DNA of 54,933 nt from a virus. The position numbers and the translations under genes were made by a program. The DNA is taken from the IMG/VR virus record IMGVR_UViG_3300011440_000025, positions 1 through 54,933 of that record. One strand, written 5' to 3'. Of the stretch, positions 14,808-23,239 are shown piece after piece. The number at the start of each line of letters is the position of its first letter. Position 1 is the first letter of the stretch. Under the pieces are notes generated by a model. The model saw nothing but the letters and a program-made list of their open reading frames with translations, had not been told where the DNA came from and did no database searches.

Positions 14808-15122
14808 ATGATGGAGTGGAAGAAGGAGAATGGAGCACCGGCATGGAATACGTGGCCAACAGCAACTAACTATGAAGGATGGAAACTAAGGAAGTTACAT
14901 ATGCTGGAGCACAACATTTATATTGTAATAAAATTTAAACGGCGTGAACGTTGGCTAATGTTAAGAGCAGAACTTGGACAAGAATATTTAGAACGTATTA
15001 AACAAATAAACTATGAAGCAACTACTAATTATTATGGGGATGGTTTTATCAATGGCAGCGCATGCACAAACGTCATACGTACCACCAGCGGAAACGGATA
15101 CACCAAAGAAACCGCAGTATAA
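14808..15122 (+). CDS. Hypothetical protein, overlaps next gene
   Basis: A 104-residue frame. Residues 1-66 look like a real small protein (charged, with EHNIYIVIKFKRRERWLMLR). The last 37 residues are read from the region that encodes the signal peptide of the next gene in another frame and look like random sequence. The 110-base overlap is the largest in this island, so either this gene has a meaningless tail or one of the two starts is wrong. Confidence 0.4.
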   Translation: MMEWKKENGAPAWNTWPTATNYEGWKLRKLHMLEHNIYIVIKFKRRERWLMLRAELGQEYLERIKQINYEATTNYYGDGFINGSACTNVIRTTSGNGYTKETAV

Positions 15123-15321
15123 AAAAGTTGTGACCATCGACCTAGCGGAAGTACAAGTATTATTAAATGCATTGCAACGATGGAAAGAATTGGATGTGTA
15201 TGACCCAAGGAAGTCAGATGCTGATAAGGTTATTACTATAAAGGAGCTGGATACTTTTAGTAAGCAGTTGATGGAGAAAATAAAAATAGACAGTGTACTT
15301 GTTACTCCCAAGAAACCATGA
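15013..15321 (+). CDS. Secreted hypothetical protein
   Basis: A 102-residue protein with a Sec signal peptide, MKQLLIIMGMVLSMAAHAQ, cleaved before or after the Gln in the Bacteroidota manner. The mature part has a Pro-rich start and then an alpha-helical domain with charged residues (DLAEVQVLLNALQRWKELD). Probably periplasmic. Overlaps the following mini-lipoprotein start by four bases. Confidence 0.6.
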   Translation: MKQLLIIMGMVLSMAAHAQTSYVPPAETDTPKKPQYKKVVTIDLAEVQVLLNALQRWKELDVYDPRKSDADKVITIKELDTFSKQLMEKIKIDSVLVTPKKP

Positions 15322-15386
15322 GATACACATTCAGTATTATATTATTTGTAATGCTTATCTTATTACTAATGTTTGGTTGCTCCTAA
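15318..15386 (+). CDS. 22-residue lipopeptide, possible lysis-type peptide
   Basis: The ATG at 15318 overlaps the stop of the previous gene. The peptide begins MRYTFSIILFVMLILL, continues through a lipobox-like LMFGC and ends one residue after the Cys. It would therefore be a lipidated peptide of almost no mature length, resembling colicin-lysis lipoproteins in design though much shorter. Its last codons form the left arm of the terminator at 15375. It may equally be a by-product of the terminator position. Confidence 0.35.
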   Translation: MRYTFSIILFVMLILLLMFGCS

Positions 15387-15405
15387 CAAGGGGCAGCCTT
15401 TTTTT
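15375..15405 (+). terminator. Rho-independent terminator
   Basis: GGTTGCTCC (15375-15383) pairs with GGGGCAGCC (15390-15398) over nine positions (two G-T wobbles) around loop TAACAA, followed by seven T residues (15399-15405). Ends the run of secreted small genes on the plus strand. Confidence 0.8.
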
Positions 15406-15591
15406 ATGCCTATGAAAATAACTACCGATACAAAAGAAGTTATATGCGGGTCGTGTATATTCTTTAAACAATACGGATCAATGTGGACATGCTCTAATGA
15501 GGAGAGAATGAAAATATATGGACGTGAGTGGTGGCCAAGAGAAACGAATTGTAAATATTATAGATTAAATATTAAAACTTTAAACAATTAA
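15406..15591 (+). CDS. Cysteine-rich small protein, probably metal-binding
   Basis: A 61-residue protein using the ATG at 15406 (15412 is an equal alternative); the in-frame extension to 15373 crosses the terminator and is rejected. The pattern CGSC (about residues 15-18), then one Cys 15 residues after CGSC and a final C in ETNCKYY suggests a four-Cys zinc site. The WTCSNEE and WWPRETNC segments are reminiscent of small phage zinc proteins. Function unknown. Confidence 0.55.
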   Translation: MPMKITTDTKEVICGSCIFFKQYGSMWTCSNEERMKIYGREWWPRETNCKYYRLNIKTLNN

Positions 15592-15595
15592 AATT

Positions 15596-15775
15596 ATGTC
15601 ATTACTAATGGTAATTATTATTGTTGCAGTAGTCATTGCATTACTGTATGCGTTCAATAGATTTGTTAATATACCCGGTAAATTAATTATTATCTATGTA
15701 GTAGTTTTTATTTTATGTATATGGTTGCTTGATGTAGCTGGTGTTATTGATTACTTAAGAAGAATTATTTTGTGA
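15596..15775 (+). CDS. Small two-helix membrane protein
   Basis: A 59-residue protein with two transmembrane segments: residues about 2-19 (LLMVIIIVAVVIALLYAF) and about 30-50, separated by a short basic loop NRFVNIPGK. It resembles the small Thivi_2564-type membrane proteins found widely in Bacteroidota. The TGA overlaps the GTG start of the large terminase gene. Could be holin-like; not demonstrated. Confidence 0.6.
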   Translation: MSLLMVIIIVAVVIALLYAFNRFVNIPGKLIIIYVVVFILCIWLLDVAGVIDYLRRIIL

Positions 15776-17034
15776 AGCCAACGAAAGTATTCTATGAATT
15801 GTTGAGGGCAGTCAAGGACAGGGTTCCTCTAATAGGCTTTAAGGGTAGTGCCCGTTCTGGTAAGACAGTTGGTATTGTTATGGGTAATGACTTCATAGGT
15901 AATTTCTCCTCGAAGCATAAGAAGATTAGTGTAGTATCGCAATCCTTTCCTCACTTAAGAGATGGTTTTAAATATGAGTATTCGCAGTTCCAAGCACGAG
16001 AGCAAATCCACCGAGAGCATAACAAGAGCGAGCACGAGTTCATAGTAGGCAAGTCTGTAATCAACTACTTCTCATTAGATAAAGATGGAGCCAAGGCAAT
16101 AGGACCTGGACGTGATATACTATATCTTAATGAACCAAATAGAGGAATAACATTTGAAGCGTACAATGATTTAAAAATTCGTACCAAGGATTTGGTTATT
16201 ATGGATTGGAATCCTAGTGGAGAATGGTGGGCAGACGAGCAAAAAATATTCGAAGAACCAGGTGCAAGGATTATACATAGTAAGTGGTATGAGGATAACA
16301 TAGAAAATATAAGTAAGGCGCAGTATAATTATTTTATGCGCGCCAAGAAGTTATCCAAGACGGTGCCTTGGTGGAAGTATTGGTGGGATGTTTATGGAGA
16401 AGGAATAGACGGTGTTCCTGTAGATGAAAGGATCATGCCGTTTTTGTTTCGGGCAAGTAAGGTACCAGACGATGCTATAGAAATTCCCAGCGCTCTAGAC
16501 TTTGGATGGAACCCGTCACCAACTGCCTTCCTTAGAATGTGGATTAAACAAACAGGTGGACTACAAGACGAACTTTATGTGCAGGAAATTGTATACGATA
16601 CTAAGCTAAACATAAATGCTATAGGTGGAAATAATTTAACAGACGTACTGGACCGTAAAGGAATAAATAAAAAACATTTAATTATTGCCGAGTCAGCTGA
16701 TCAGCGTGCTGTTAGAGATTTAAGAATAGCAGGCTATAATATTGTTCGTGTTGATAAGACAGCGGTACAAGTTAGTATAAGACACTTCCATGACTATAAG
16801 ATATTTATTGTTGATGGAGTAAGTGATTCTAGGAATAAGGATAACACATATAAAGAGTTTAATAATTACAGGTATAAGAAAAACAAGAAAGGAGTTATAT
16901 TAGACATACCGGATGAAGGACAGGCAGACCATAGTATTGACGCATGTCGTTATGTACTATTATCCAAAGGCAAGCGGTGGGTACTAAGTAAATCAAAACA
17001 GATACAAGCACTTGAAACTATAACTGCACTATGA
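15772..17034 (+). CDS. terL: Terminase large subunit
   Basis: A 420-residue packaging motor. The ATPase has Walker A GSARSGKT (25-32) and Walker B-like ILYLNEPN. The RNase H-like nuclease supplies acidic residues in ALDFGWNPSPTAF, IIAESADQRAV and QADHSIDACRY. Length fits the PBSX/Terminase_3 type. The start is GTG at 15772, overlapping the stop of the small membrane gene. It is separated from the small subunit by about 3.7 kb. Confidence 0.93.
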   Translation: MKPTKVFYELLRAVKDRVPLIGFKGSARSGKTVGIVMGNDFIGNFSSKHKKISVVSQSFPHLRDGFKYEYSQFQAREQIHREHNKSEHEFIVGKSVINYFSLDKDGAKAIGPGRDILYLNEPNRGITFEAYNDLKIRTKDLVIMDWNPSGEWWADEQKIFEEPGARIIHSKWYEDNIENISKAQYNYFMRAKKLSKTVPWWKYWWDVYGEGIDGVPVDERIMPFLFRASKVPDDAIEIPSALDFGWNPSPTAFLRMWIKQTGGLQDELYVQEIVYDTKLNINAIGGNNLTDVLDRKGINKKHLIIAESADQRAVRDLRIAGYNIVRVDKTAVQVSIRHFHDYKIFIVDGVSDSRNKDNTYKEFNNYRYKKNKKGVILDIPDEGQADHSIDACRYVLLSKGKRWVLSKSKQIQALETITAL

Positions 17035-17231
17035 CAACAACAAAATATGTAATAAGAGAAATTGATAATGGTTATTATACGGAAACAAGTGACGGATTAA
17101 TTAGAACTATTGGAGGCAGGCATGCTCGACATGCGATTCATTATGATTCTTTTGCTGAAGCAAACGCAGTACTTAGAAGTCTTCAAATTGGTGGAACGTT
17201 TGTTATTGAACAAATAACTATAATAGAATGA
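17031..17231 (+). CDS. Hypothetical protein
   Basis: A 66-residue protein with an alternating strand/helix pattern (KYVIREIDNGYYTE, then an Ala-rich helix SFAEANAVLRSL). No family recognised. Overlaps terminase and exonuclease genes by four bases each, so it lies within one translationally coupled string. Confidence 0.6.
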   Translation: MTTTKYVIREIDNGYYTETSDGLIRTIGGRHARHAIHYDSFAEANAVLRSLQIGGTFVIEQITIIE

Positions 17232-17788
17232 ATTTATTTTTTGATATAGAGACCACCGGATTGTTTGCTAAGCATCACAAGTGGGACAAGAATTATAACG
17301 AGTATCCATACATATTATCTATGGCCTGGAGGTTCCGGAACAAATCACATTACTACCATATCTACCAAGAAGGTAGGGAAGTGCCGGCTGATGCAACAAA
17401 AGCGAATGGAATTACAACGGCTATGGCAAATAATAAAGATAAGACTAGGAAGTTTGGGGATGTGTTCCCTTTGTTTATGTCCGATGCATTAACGTGTATG
17501 AATATAATAGGACACAACATATATTTTGATACGAGTATCTTTAAGGCAAATGTATGTAGGGAATATGGAGTTAACTCGAATCAAATAAAACGGGCGGTTG
17601 TTGCATTAGATAAAGACAAACGCATCGATACTATGAGGGCAACCATAAAATTATTTAATAAGTGGCCATCTCTTGTAGCACTGCATTATTATTTATTTGA
17701 AGAATCGTTCCAGGCACATGATGCTCTCGAAGATGCGATGGCTACAGAGAGGTGTTACTACGAACTTGTTAGACGCAAAATAATATGA
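17228..17788 (+). CDS. DnaQ-like 3'-5' exonuclease
   Basis: A 186-residue DEDDh exonuclease. FDIETTG at residues 5-11 gives the first two acids, HNIYFDTSIF the third, and HDALEDAMATE the catalytic His and last Asp. It is a stand-alone domain in the size range of DNA polymerase III epsilon cores. The family A polymerase of this phage already has its own proofreading domain, so this enzyme may trim DNA ends, degrade host nucleic acid, or act on RNA. It lies in the packaging operon. Confidence 0.82.
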   Translation: MNLFFDIETTGLFAKHHKWDKNYNEYPYILSMAWRFRNKSHYYHIYQEGREVPADATKANGITTAMANNKDKTRKFGDVFPLFMSDALTCMNIIGHNIYFDTSIFKANVCREYGVNSNQIKRAVVALDKDKRIDTMRATIKLFNKWPSLVALHYYLFEESFQAHDALEDAMATERCYYELVRRKII

Positions 17789-18024
17789 TACAATTAACAC
17801 ATAGACTACTACGGTATACATTAATTCTACTACAGTATGAGGTAGATGGCAAACAAGAGTATAGATGTAATTTATTAAATCCACTAACATGGATTGCCCT
17901 TGTATTTTTTGGCGTGTACTCTGGGGTTGCAGCCGTCTTACAAGTTCTAAAAGATAGCTTGGAAGGAGAGAGGGTTGCGGCTGGGCTATTTCGAGAGAGA
18001 GCAAAAACGCCTAAAACACCCTAG
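17785..18024 (+). CDS. Small membrane protein
   Basis: A 79-residue protein with a single strong transmembrane segment (about residues 34-52, TWIALVFFGVYSGVAAVLQ) and a basic, Pro/Thr-containing cytoplasmic tail. No family recognised. Last gene before a structured 137-base gap. Confidence 0.55.
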   Translation: MIQLTHRLLRYTLILLQYEVDGKQEYRCNLLNPLTWIALVFFGVYSGVAAVLQVLKDSLEGERVAAGLFRERAKTPKTP

Positions 18025-18089
18025 AAAAAGTCATTTTTTTATTTCGCACTTTCTTCTTAAATAGCACATAGTTGCTAGAGGAGTAATTT

Positions 18090-18127
18090 TTGGGGACGCT
18101 GTAAGCCAAAGGTACAGTAGTCCCCAA
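18090..18127 (+). terminator. Stem-loop before portal gene
   Basis: TTGGGGAC (18090-18097) pairs perfectly with GTCCCCAA (18120-18127), with an inner CTGTA/TACAG stem (18099-18103 with 18113-18117). It is followed by ACTTTTG, a short T run, so it may be a terminator for the packaging operon. It is also only 35 bases before the portal ATG and could act as a leader structure. The bases just before that ATG (TATATTTTTTG, 18146-18156) loosely resemble a Bacteroidota -7 element. Confidence 0.55.
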
Positions 18128-18161
18128 ACTTTTGTAATACAAAATTATATTTTTTGCATAG

Positions 18162-19811
18162 ATGGGAAATGCAATAACGCTGTTCAATAGTAGGAGCAAA
18201 GGAGTACAAGCAAATCCGGAAACAGGATTGTGGCCTGAAGCTACCTTCGGTGCAAGACGTGGAACGTTTTCACCTGCAATGAATTTCTTGGTATTTAATA
18301 AGTCTGCTCAATGGCAGAACCTTCGTGGGATGGCGGCATTGTTTGAATGTTTCCATTCTAATCCCATACTCTATTCCGTTATAATGATTAAAGCAAGAGA
18401 GTATGCTAATGCAAAAATATGTGTAGTAGATCGTAAGACAGGTGCGGTTGAAGATCCACTTAAGACACGGCCACGTGAAATCCCTGATCTCCTATACAAA
18501 TTATTTAATCGACCTAACGTATTACAATCTAAGTGGGAATTCCTGCAACAAGGAAAGATAATGGAAGAGGTCGCTGGTAACGCTTTTATATATGGCAACA
18601 GCGCGTCAGGAAAAATAGATGCAAAGAATCTCGCAGCCTTGTGGAACGTATGGCCACAGTGCATGGAATACAAATTATCCGGAAATTATTTTGAAGCTAC
18701 GAGAGTCGAAGATGTTATTGCTGGATGGAAATTCAAAGCAGGAGATTATGAGAAAGCATGGCAGCCTCATGAGATCATGCATAAAAATAAACCAAATACA
18801 GAAATTTACGATGGACTAATTTTTGGTAGGAGTCCAGCGCAGTCCTTGGTTCGGCCATTATCAAACATCGCTTTAGCGTATGAGTCTCGAAATGTGGTAA
18901 TGGCCAACCAAGGAATGTCCGCTATTATATCGGCACAACTTGATAAGGATGGACTATTGCCTTTACTACCTGACGAAGATGATCCAACTGCAAAGGCTCT
19001 TAAGAATTTCGGTAACCTCCACGGACAGAACAGAATGTGGGTCAGTCCCTATCCTGTTAATGTAACTCCTATGAATCAGAACGTTCAGGCGTTAGGATTA
19101 TTCGAAGAGATAAGAGATGATGCAGCTGTAGTCGCTAACGCATATGGCATACCAAAAATATTATTGGAGTTAGCGATTAAAGGAGCCACGTATGAAAATC
19201 AAGAAGCAAGTGTACGTAGGCTATATCAAGGCACTCTCATACCTGAAGCTGAAGATTATTTTATTGCGCTTAACTATTTCCTTAACCTTCATGATACACC
19301 GTGGGTGGTCATCCCGTCATTTGCTCATGTGGCTTGCTTACAAGAGAGCGAAGAACAAAAGGAAGGCACTCGTAAGACACGCGCTGAAAGAATGATGGCA
19401 GAGATTAGTGCACAAGTAAGAACACGTGACGAGTATAGAGCAGATATGGGAATGGAGCCGTTGCCTAAAGTAGAACCTGAAGGTGGAAAACCTGAGGGGC
19501 AAGACACGGCTACCTTACAAGCGCAAGCTCAACTAAGAGGAAGCGTTGGTGGAGTACAGGGCATACTAGGAATACAATCTAGTGTAGCAGCTGGAACAAC
19601 ATCATATGATGCCGCACTTAGTATGTTGGTAATAGTATATGGATTTAACGAACAGGACGCAAAGTCTTTACTCGGCACACCAGAACCTATCGAAGTAGTA
19701 TCAACATCACAGCCAGCTATAGGTACAGGAGAGGAAGTAGATGCTGACGAGACGGACGAACCTATGGAAGCAGAAGAAGATATAACCGAAACGGAAACAG
19801 AAAACAACTAA
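18162..19811 (+). CDS. Portal protein
   Basis: A 549-residue HK97-type portal protein, forming the dodecameric ring at the head vertex. Typical features are the N-terminal FNRPNVLQSKWEFLQQ region, NAFIYGNS, a clip region near GYxx-like WPHEIMHK-type sequence (AWQPHEIMHKNKP), and VVANAYGIPKILLELA followed by EASVRRLYQGTLIPEAEDYF. The C-terminal 140 residues are a family-specific extension with an acidic Glu/Thr tail. First gene of the head module. Confidence 0.88.
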   Translation: MGNAITLFNSRSKGVQANPETGLWPEATFGARRGTFSPAMNFLVFNKSAQWQNLRGMAALFECFHSNPILYSVIMIKAREYANAKICVVDRKTGAVEDPLKTRPREIPDLLYKLFNRPNVLQSKWEFLQQGKIMEEVAGNAFIYGNSASGKIDAKNLAALWNVWPQCMEYKLSGNYFEATRVEDVIAGWKFKAGDYEKAWQPHEIMHKNKPNTEIYDGLIFGRSPAQSLVRPLSNIALAYESRNVVMANQGMSAIISAQLDKDGLLPLLPDEDDPTAKALKNFGNLHGQNRMWVSPYPVNVTPMNQNVQALGLFEEIRDDAAVVANAYGIPKILLELAIKGATYENQEASVRRLYQGTLIPEAEDYFIALNYFLNLHDTPWVVIPSFAHVACLQESEEQKEGTRKTRAERMMAEISAQVRTRDEYRADMGMEPLPKVEPEGGKPEGQDTATLQAQAQLRGSVGGVQGILGIQSSVAAGTTSYDAALSMLVIVYGFNEQDAKSLLGTPEPIEVVSTSQPAIGTGEEVDADETDEPMEAEEDITETETENN

Positions 19812-19812
19812 C

Positions 19813-19998
19813 ATGGAGAAAGATGGTTTAACATACGAAGAAAGACAAGCCATGCGAAATGGTGAATTAACGCCTGAACAGTATAAGGCACTTCGTGATA
19901 AGAAACGAGAACAGGTGCGTAAGCAACACGAGCAAGCATTAATAAGTGGTAAGCTAGTATACAAAGATGGCGATAACAATAATACTACTAAGCGTTAG
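19813..19998 (+). CDS. Small charged protein
   Basis: A 61-residue helical, highly charged protein (RDKKREQVRKQHEQALISG) beginning one base after the portal stop. Could be a minor scaffold or DNA-contact protein; no family recognised. Confidence 0.55.
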   Translation: MEKDGLTYEERQAMRNGELTPEQYKALRDKKREQVRKQHEQALISGKLVYKDGDNNNTTKR

Positions 19999-20101
19999 TG
20001 CTGCAACAATTGGAACTATGTTATGGCTAGTACATTGGCAGCCCACTAAAGATAATAAAGATGAAACTACAAAGCATACCAAAGTTCAGGACAAAGAATG
20101 A
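19967..20101 (+). CDS. Possible 44-residue membrane protein
   Basis: An ATG at 19967 opens a frame encoding an N-terminal transmembrane helix (AITIILLSVSAATIGTMLWL) and a hydrophilic tail with Lys/Thr/Asp. It overlaps the preceding gene by 32 bases and the protease gene by 41. The gap of 62 bases between those two genes would otherwise be empty. The composition is protein-like, but it may be fortuitous. Confidence 0.35.
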   Translation: MAITIILLSVSAATIGTMLWLVHWQPTKDNKDETTKHTKVQDKE

Positions 20102-20936
20102 ACTACACAAATTCATTAAGGATAACCAGGACACCTTAATGGCAGAGAAGAGAATGCAAACAAAATTTGCAGACTCGTTTTGTTATAGTCCCTCTATACA
20201 AGCAGAAGCTGTAGCACAAACATCCGAAATGTTTAAGGCTATAAGTAACGGTGAGCCCATCTCTACTAAAGGACAACTCAAAACCTTAGTAGTAATTAAC
20301 TCCACTAATATCATAGACTCCTATCTTGATATGCACGTGCCATCTCTATGGAAGAAAAGTTTGATGGAGAACAAGAATATAAAATTCCTACAAGAGCATG
20401 ATATGAAATTCGATAAGATCATTGCTGATAAGGGTGATCTAAAAGCGATGGCAAAGTCTATGAGATGGAGTGAGCTGGGTCTCCCATATAAAGGAGTAAC
20501 AGAAGCACTTGTCTTTGAAGCGCTTGTAAAACAAGAAAGAAATCCTTATATGTACGAGCAGTATAGTAAAGGTAATGTGGATCAGCATAGCGTGGGTATG
20601 CAATACGTTACTATGGTACAGTGTATTGATAATGAAGATAAATACTTTAAAGAGGAAAAAGAAAATTGGGACGCATACATATCCCTTGCTGTGAATCCGG
20701 AAGCAGCAGAAGAGTATGGATTTTTTTATGCAGTAACCCAAGCAAAGGTTATTGAGGGCAGCGCTGTTGTATTAGGTGCCAACAATGCTACGCCTACGTT
20801 GTTAGTAGATGAGATGGAACCAGCCAAGTCTATTCCAGTTAGCACGCAGGAGCCGAAGAAACTCACTCCAATAATTGATTACGATTACCTAATGGGTCAC
20901 ATTAACTTATTTAAAACTAAAACATTTTACGAATGA
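20061..20936 (+). CDS. Prohead protease (U35/HK97 type)
   Basis: A 291-residue maturation protease expected to cleave the capsid delta domain. The catalytic His is in FLQEHDMKFD, the Ser in QHSVGMQYV, and the strand KVIEGSAVVLGANNATPTL is the family signature before the C-terminal tail. Overlaps the capsid gene by four bases. Confidence 0.8.
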   Translation: MKLQSIPKFRTKNELHKFIKDNQDTLMAEKRMQTKFADSFCYSPSIQAEAVAQTSEMFKAISNGEPISTKGQLKTLVVINSTNIIDSYLDMHVPSLWKKSLMENKNIKFLQEHDMKFDKIIADKGDLKAMAKSMRWSELGLPYKGVTEALVFEALVKQERNPYMYEQYSKGNVDQHSVGMQYVTMVQCIDNEDKYFKEEKENWDAYISLAVNPEAAEEYGFFYAVTQAKVIEGSAVVLGANNATPTLLVDEMEPAKSIPVSTQEPKKLTPIIDYDYLMGHINLFKTKTFYE

Positions 20937-22495
20937 AACTTAAAATTGGATTGCGTTTATTTCTCGCCAGCGTGTTCTTTATACTGGGCATGCTGTCTGG
21001 TAACTGGATTGCCGGTGCGATAGGAGTTGTACTCTGTGGTATGTTCTTGCCTACATGGAAGTTCACACCCGGATACTTGAACAGTGGTACCATGAGTGCT
21101 GAAGACGAGCTTAAGCAAATGAAATTGCTTGAGAAGATGAGCGAACAGACAGTTGCTCTTCTTAACAAAGCAACACAAGGTCACATTAAGAAAGAAGATT
21201 TCGACACTGAGATCAAAAAACTCAATGATTCTTACAAGAAGCTAAGTGATGATTCTATTACTGAACTTAAGAAAAGAGTAGATGAGTATGCTAAAGGAAA
21301 TCAAGATGCTATCGATGCAGCTACTAAAGCACAAGAAGAAGTTAAGGAACTGAAACTTGATCTTAAGAAGTTTCAAGAGAAAGCAATTGATCCGTCTAAT
21401 AAAGATAAGGTTACAAGTTTCAGACAAGCACTTAAGGATGCCTTCAATGAAATGAATACTAAGACAGGCGGAGCAGTTATCAAGACTATTAAAGATAGTA
21501 ATGGTGAGCGTCTCTCTATGTCCGAGTATTTTCAGAACGGTGGTAAGCAAGCAGTTACCCCAGTAATGCAGATCAAAACTCTAGTCGATATGCTGGAGTC
21601 CTCTATCGTTCAGAATCAAGTACAGCTTGTTCGTCTTACTGAGCTTGATCCTAATAGAGTTGGTTTCCCTCTGAATCCATACCAACACGCTGTAGCTATT
21701 TTCCCTATTAAGAATATGGCCAAGCCTGCCATGTCAATTCTCGTTGCTTACGAATACGAAAACGGAGCAGGGGCAAAGACGGAAGGTAGTGCGCCTAGCA
21801 AGTCAAGCTTCAAGTTGAAGACGGTAGAATTCAAAGCTTGCGTTATTGCAACTTACTTCACGCTGTCCGAAGAAACGCTTGACGATCTTGAAGAAGTTAT
21901 GGACGAGATTGCAATCATCGCACCTGATAAGATATTGGATAACTTTGACGACAAGGTTTTCCGTACTACTGGAGCAGATGATAGCACTGATATTCTTGGT
22001 CTATTCTCTTCAAGTAAATCAACGGCGTTTGCTTTCAACACTTATATTGGAGAGTTCGAACTTGGTAACTTGATCGACCTTATCCAAACAATGAAGTTGC
22101 AAGCAGAAGGTAATGGATACCGACCTGATATGGTAGGCTTGCATCCACGTGACCTTAACAAACTTGCTGCCGAAAAGAATACACTCTCTGACGACTTGAA
22201 TACTCGTCGGGTATTCTATGATAATCTTGGCCAGCCTACTTTCGTATGTGGTCTTAAGATCGTGTTGAATGCAGAGATCGCTGCGAACACTTGCTTCGTT
22301 GCTGACTCTCGTATGGTTTGGATTGGTCGTAGGAAGGATATGCAGTTGACTATCGGTTATAACGGTACTGACTTTACAGAAGGACAGCGCACGGTTATGA
22401 TTTCGATTCGTCTTGCGTTTGGTGTAAGAGATCCACTAGCGGTTATTTATTCTGCTAGTAATACTCAGAACATCGCTTGGATTACACATTCTTAA
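20933..22495 (+). CDS. HK97-fold major capsid protein with hydrophobic N-terminus
   Basis: A 520-residue capsid precursor. Residues 1-42 contain two strongly hydrophobic segments (about 7-20 and 25-40) that look like transmembrane helices. Residues about 55-160 are the coiled-coil delta/scaffold domain. The HK97 core follows, with FPIKNMAKPAMS, EDLEEVM-type helix, DILGLF and the C-terminal VRDPLAVIYS. The ATG at 20933 overlaps the protease stop; a second in-frame ATG at 21092 (MSAEDELKQMK) would give a capsid protein without the hydrophobic part. The delta domain and anything before it is normally removed by the protease. Confidence 0.88.
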   Translation: MKLKIGLRLFLASVFFILGMLSGNWIAGAIGVVLCGMFLPTWKFTPGYLNSGTMSAEDELKQMKLLEKMSEQTVALLNKATQGHIKKEDFDTEIKKLNDSYKKLSDDSITELKKRVDEYAKGNQDAIDAATKAQEEVKELKLDLKKFQEKAIDPSNKDKVTSFRQALKDAFNEMNTKTGGAVIKTIKDSNGERLSMSEYFQNGGKQAVTPVMQIKTLVDMLESSIVQNQVQLVRLTELDPNRVGFPLNPYQHAVAIFPIKNMAKPAMSILVAYEYENGAGAKTEGSAPSKSSFKLKTVEFKACVIATYFTLSEETLDDLEEVMDEIAIIAPDKILDNFDDKVFRTTGADDSTDILGLFSSSKSTAFAFNTYIGEFELGNLIDLIQTMKLQAEGNGYRPDMVGLHPRDLNKLAAEKNTLSDDLNTRRVFYDNLGQPTFVCGLKIVLNAEIAANTCFVADSRMVWIGRRKDMQLTIGYNGTDFTEGQRTVMISIRLAFGVRDPLAVIYSASNTQNIAWITHS

Positions 22496-22514
22496 TTCCT
22501 AACGGATAAAGGAC

Positions 22515-22721
22515 ATGGCTAAACTAATTTTATATGGTGGTCTGCCGTTTCTTAAAACGATCGTTGCTCTTTATGGAAAGAAGATGCAAAAGATTGAGTT
22601 GACGAACGAAGACTATCAACAACCAGTAGCTGAAGTAGCAGTAGAAGAGCAACCTCAAGGAGAGATTGAAGTTACTACTGAAGCAGAGGCAGAAGTGAAA
22701 CCTAAGAAGAAAAAGAAATGA
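22515..22721 (+). CDS. Small hypothetical head protein
   Basis: A 68-residue protein: a hydrophobic N-terminal part (LILYGGLPFLKTIVALYGKK), an acidic Glu-rich middle and a tail of five Lys. Overlaps the connector gene by four bases. Perhaps a minor head or decoration protein. Confidence 0.6.
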   Translation: MAKLILYGGLPFLKTIVALYGKKMQKIELTNEDYQQPVAEVAVEEQPQGEIEVTTEAEAEVKPKKKKK

Positions 22722-23239
22722 ACTTCGTAACCGTCTCTGACTTTGATAAGATTCCATATAATCTTCCAAACGGTGATACACAAAACACCGACTTTGAAGA
22801 TTTTATGGGAGTAATGGAACAAGAGGTGTTAAGGAAACATCTTGGGCATCTATTATATGACGATCTAATCGCAAATGGATTGGTCGCTCCAGCGCAGAGA
22901 CTTGCGAGTTTAATTAACGGTGCGTATTACGAGTACAGCGATATCACGTATAAGTGGGTAGGGTTAAACAAAATGTTGATACCATATCTATACGTCGTGA
23001 GAACCAATGCTACTCTTGATAGTCACACAGGCACGGGTATAAATGTACCTAGCGTTGAGAATGCAGATAAGATCAGTTTCAGACAGAGGGCATCAAGAGC
23101 GTGGAATGTATTCGCTGATGCTTACGGAGTTTGTAAGAGCCATCGTAATTCGTTATATGGTTTTATACAAGCTAATCTGATCGACTATTCTGAGTTCGTC
23201 TATCGTGATCCTAAACACATGAATCCTTATGGGCTATAG
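22718..23239 (+). CDS. Head-tail connector-like protein
   Basis: A 173-residue helical protein similar in pattern to connector proteins of Bacteroidota phages (DUF6712-like). It has EQEVLRKHLGHLLYDDL early, AYYEYSDITYKWVGLN in the middle, then a long helical C-terminus with SRAWNVFADAYGVCK. Its place after the capsid supports a role in joining head to tail. Confidence 0.65.
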   Translation: MNFVTVSDFDKIPYNLPNGDTQNTDFEDFMGVMEQEVLRKHLGHLLYDDLIANGLVAPAQRLASLINGAYYEYSDITYKWVGLNKMLIPYLYVVRTNATLDSHTGTGINVPSVENADKISFRQRASRAWNVFADAYGVCKSHRNSLYGFIQANLIDYSEFVYRDPKHMNPYGL

